A stretch of 64,000 nucleotides of DNA, from the NCBI RefSeq assembly GCF_000426065.1, contig NZ_AUEQ01000007.1, positions 248,001-312,000 on the forward strand, in the 5' to 3' direction. The translations under genes and the position numbers were made by a program. Under the pieces are notes generated by a model that was not told the DNA's origin, made no database searches, and saw nothing but the letters and a program-made list of their open reading frames with translations. The first letter of the stretch is position 1. Each line of letters begins with the position of its first letter. Source of the DNA: Mycobacterium sp. URHD0025 (lineage in GTDB: Bacteria; Actinomycetota; Actinomycetes; Mycobacteriales; Mycobacteriaceae). This document shows, piece after piece, positions 63,708 to 64,000 of this stretch.

Positions 63708-64000
63708 TCAGGTGAACCGGAACCAGCGCAGCGCGCAGATCGCCGCGACGACACCCCACACCACGAGCACGGCCACGCCGAACCAGTCCATCGATACCGT
63801 CATCGCCTGGGTCAACGCTTCGGTGAGCGCACCCGACGGCGTCAGGCGGGCGGCCCAACGCAAGGCCGACGGCACCGGGCCGCCTTCCAGGGTGAGCGCG
63901 CCCAGTCCGGCGAACACGAACCACAGCAGGTTCGCCAGTGCCAGCACGATCTCGGCCTTGAGGGTGCCGCCGAGCAGCAGGCCCAGCGCGGCGAACGTGG
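63708..64000 (-). CDS. ABC-2 type transporter permease, 5' end outside window
   Basis: The last 97 codons of a membrane protein. Two helices are visible (TLKAEIVLALANLLWFVFAGLG and WFGVAVLVVWGVVAAICALRWF). The sequence resembles the end of M. tuberculosis Rv1457c, a permease of a drug/lipid ABC exporter encoded next to ctaA. The rest of the gene and its ATPase lie beyond position 64000. Confidence 0.8.
   Translation of the reverse strand, partial: TFAALGLLLGGTLKAEIVLALANLLWFVFAGLGALTLEGGPVPSALRWAARLTPSGALTEALTQAMTVSMDWFGVAVLVVWGVVAAICALRWFRFT

Overview
The window looks like a chromosomal segment of a fast-growing mycobacterium (Mycolicibacterium type). It is uniformly GC-rich with strong GC3 bias. 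Starts are often GTG or TTG, ATGA/GTGA overlaps are frequent, and many genes have a TANNNT -10 hexamer 6-7 nt before the start codon, as in leaderless mycobacterial transcription. Gene order follows the M. tuberculosis Rv1393c-Rv1457c backbone as I remember it (monooxygenase, LipI-type esterase, priA, fmt, fmu/rsmB, rpe, ribD, P55/lprG, ribE-ribAB-ribH, uvrC-rapZ-yvcK-whiA, gap-pgk-tpi-secG, the pgl-opcA-zwf-tal-tkt block, ctaB, qor, ctaA). Species-specific blocks are inserted into it. No tRNA, rRNA, insertion sequence or CRISPR array was seen.

Layout. 1-8.5 kb: partial Baeyer-Villiger-type monooxygenase, SUFU-domain protein, Tat-exported catalase-like protein with cytochrome b561, esterase, YhhN membrane protein, helicase-dead PriA, and a divergent MarR/SDR pair around a palindrome. 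8.6-15 kb: DUF2207/LemA membrane pair, then fmt-rsmB-rpe-ribD. 15-20.8 kb: a gap with an IdeR-box-like site and a small ORF, lprG-P55 and the riboflavin genes. 20.8-28 kb: a ggt lipoprotein, uvrC with a repetitive tail, rapZ, yvcK and whiA. 28-31 kb: ABC exporter and a two-HKD phospholipase D-like protein. 31-34.6 kb: lower glycolysis and secG, closed by a 16-bp-stem hairpin. 34.6-42.6 kb: a seven-gene carbohydrate operon (binding lipoprotein, dehydrogenase, FGGY kinase, SorC-type regulator, RbsA/RbsC transporter, deoC) with a recognisable promoter and palindromic operators. 42.7-45.6 kb: ppc. 45.6-49.5 kb: an operon of a leaderless 41-residue ORF, an MFS transporter, a solute-binding-like protein without a signal peptide and an FAD monooxygenase. 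49.5-56.7 kb: pentose-phosphate operon. 56.9-64 kb: ctaB, DUF1254 protein, qor, ATP-grasp protein, a DUF6236-like islet of lower GC, ctaA and the edge of an ABC-2 permease.

Metabolically, the riboflavin genes, lower glycolysis, rpe, the oxidative pentose-phosphate branch and the ribulokinase-like sugar operon converge on pentose phosphates and triose phosphates, with ppc as the anaplerotic outlet.

The most unusual signal is a 32-bp tandem element found twice, after rsmB and after the FGGY kinase. Each copy is a mini-ORF beginning MSACAK. The chain starts at the stop codon of the upstream gene, successive mini-ORFs overlap by ATGA, and in the sugar operon the last one overlaps the GTG of the regulator by GTGA. 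It looks like a stop-start translational relay filling an intergenic space. A second candidate system is the peptide/MFS/cytosolic binding-protein/monooxygenase operon.
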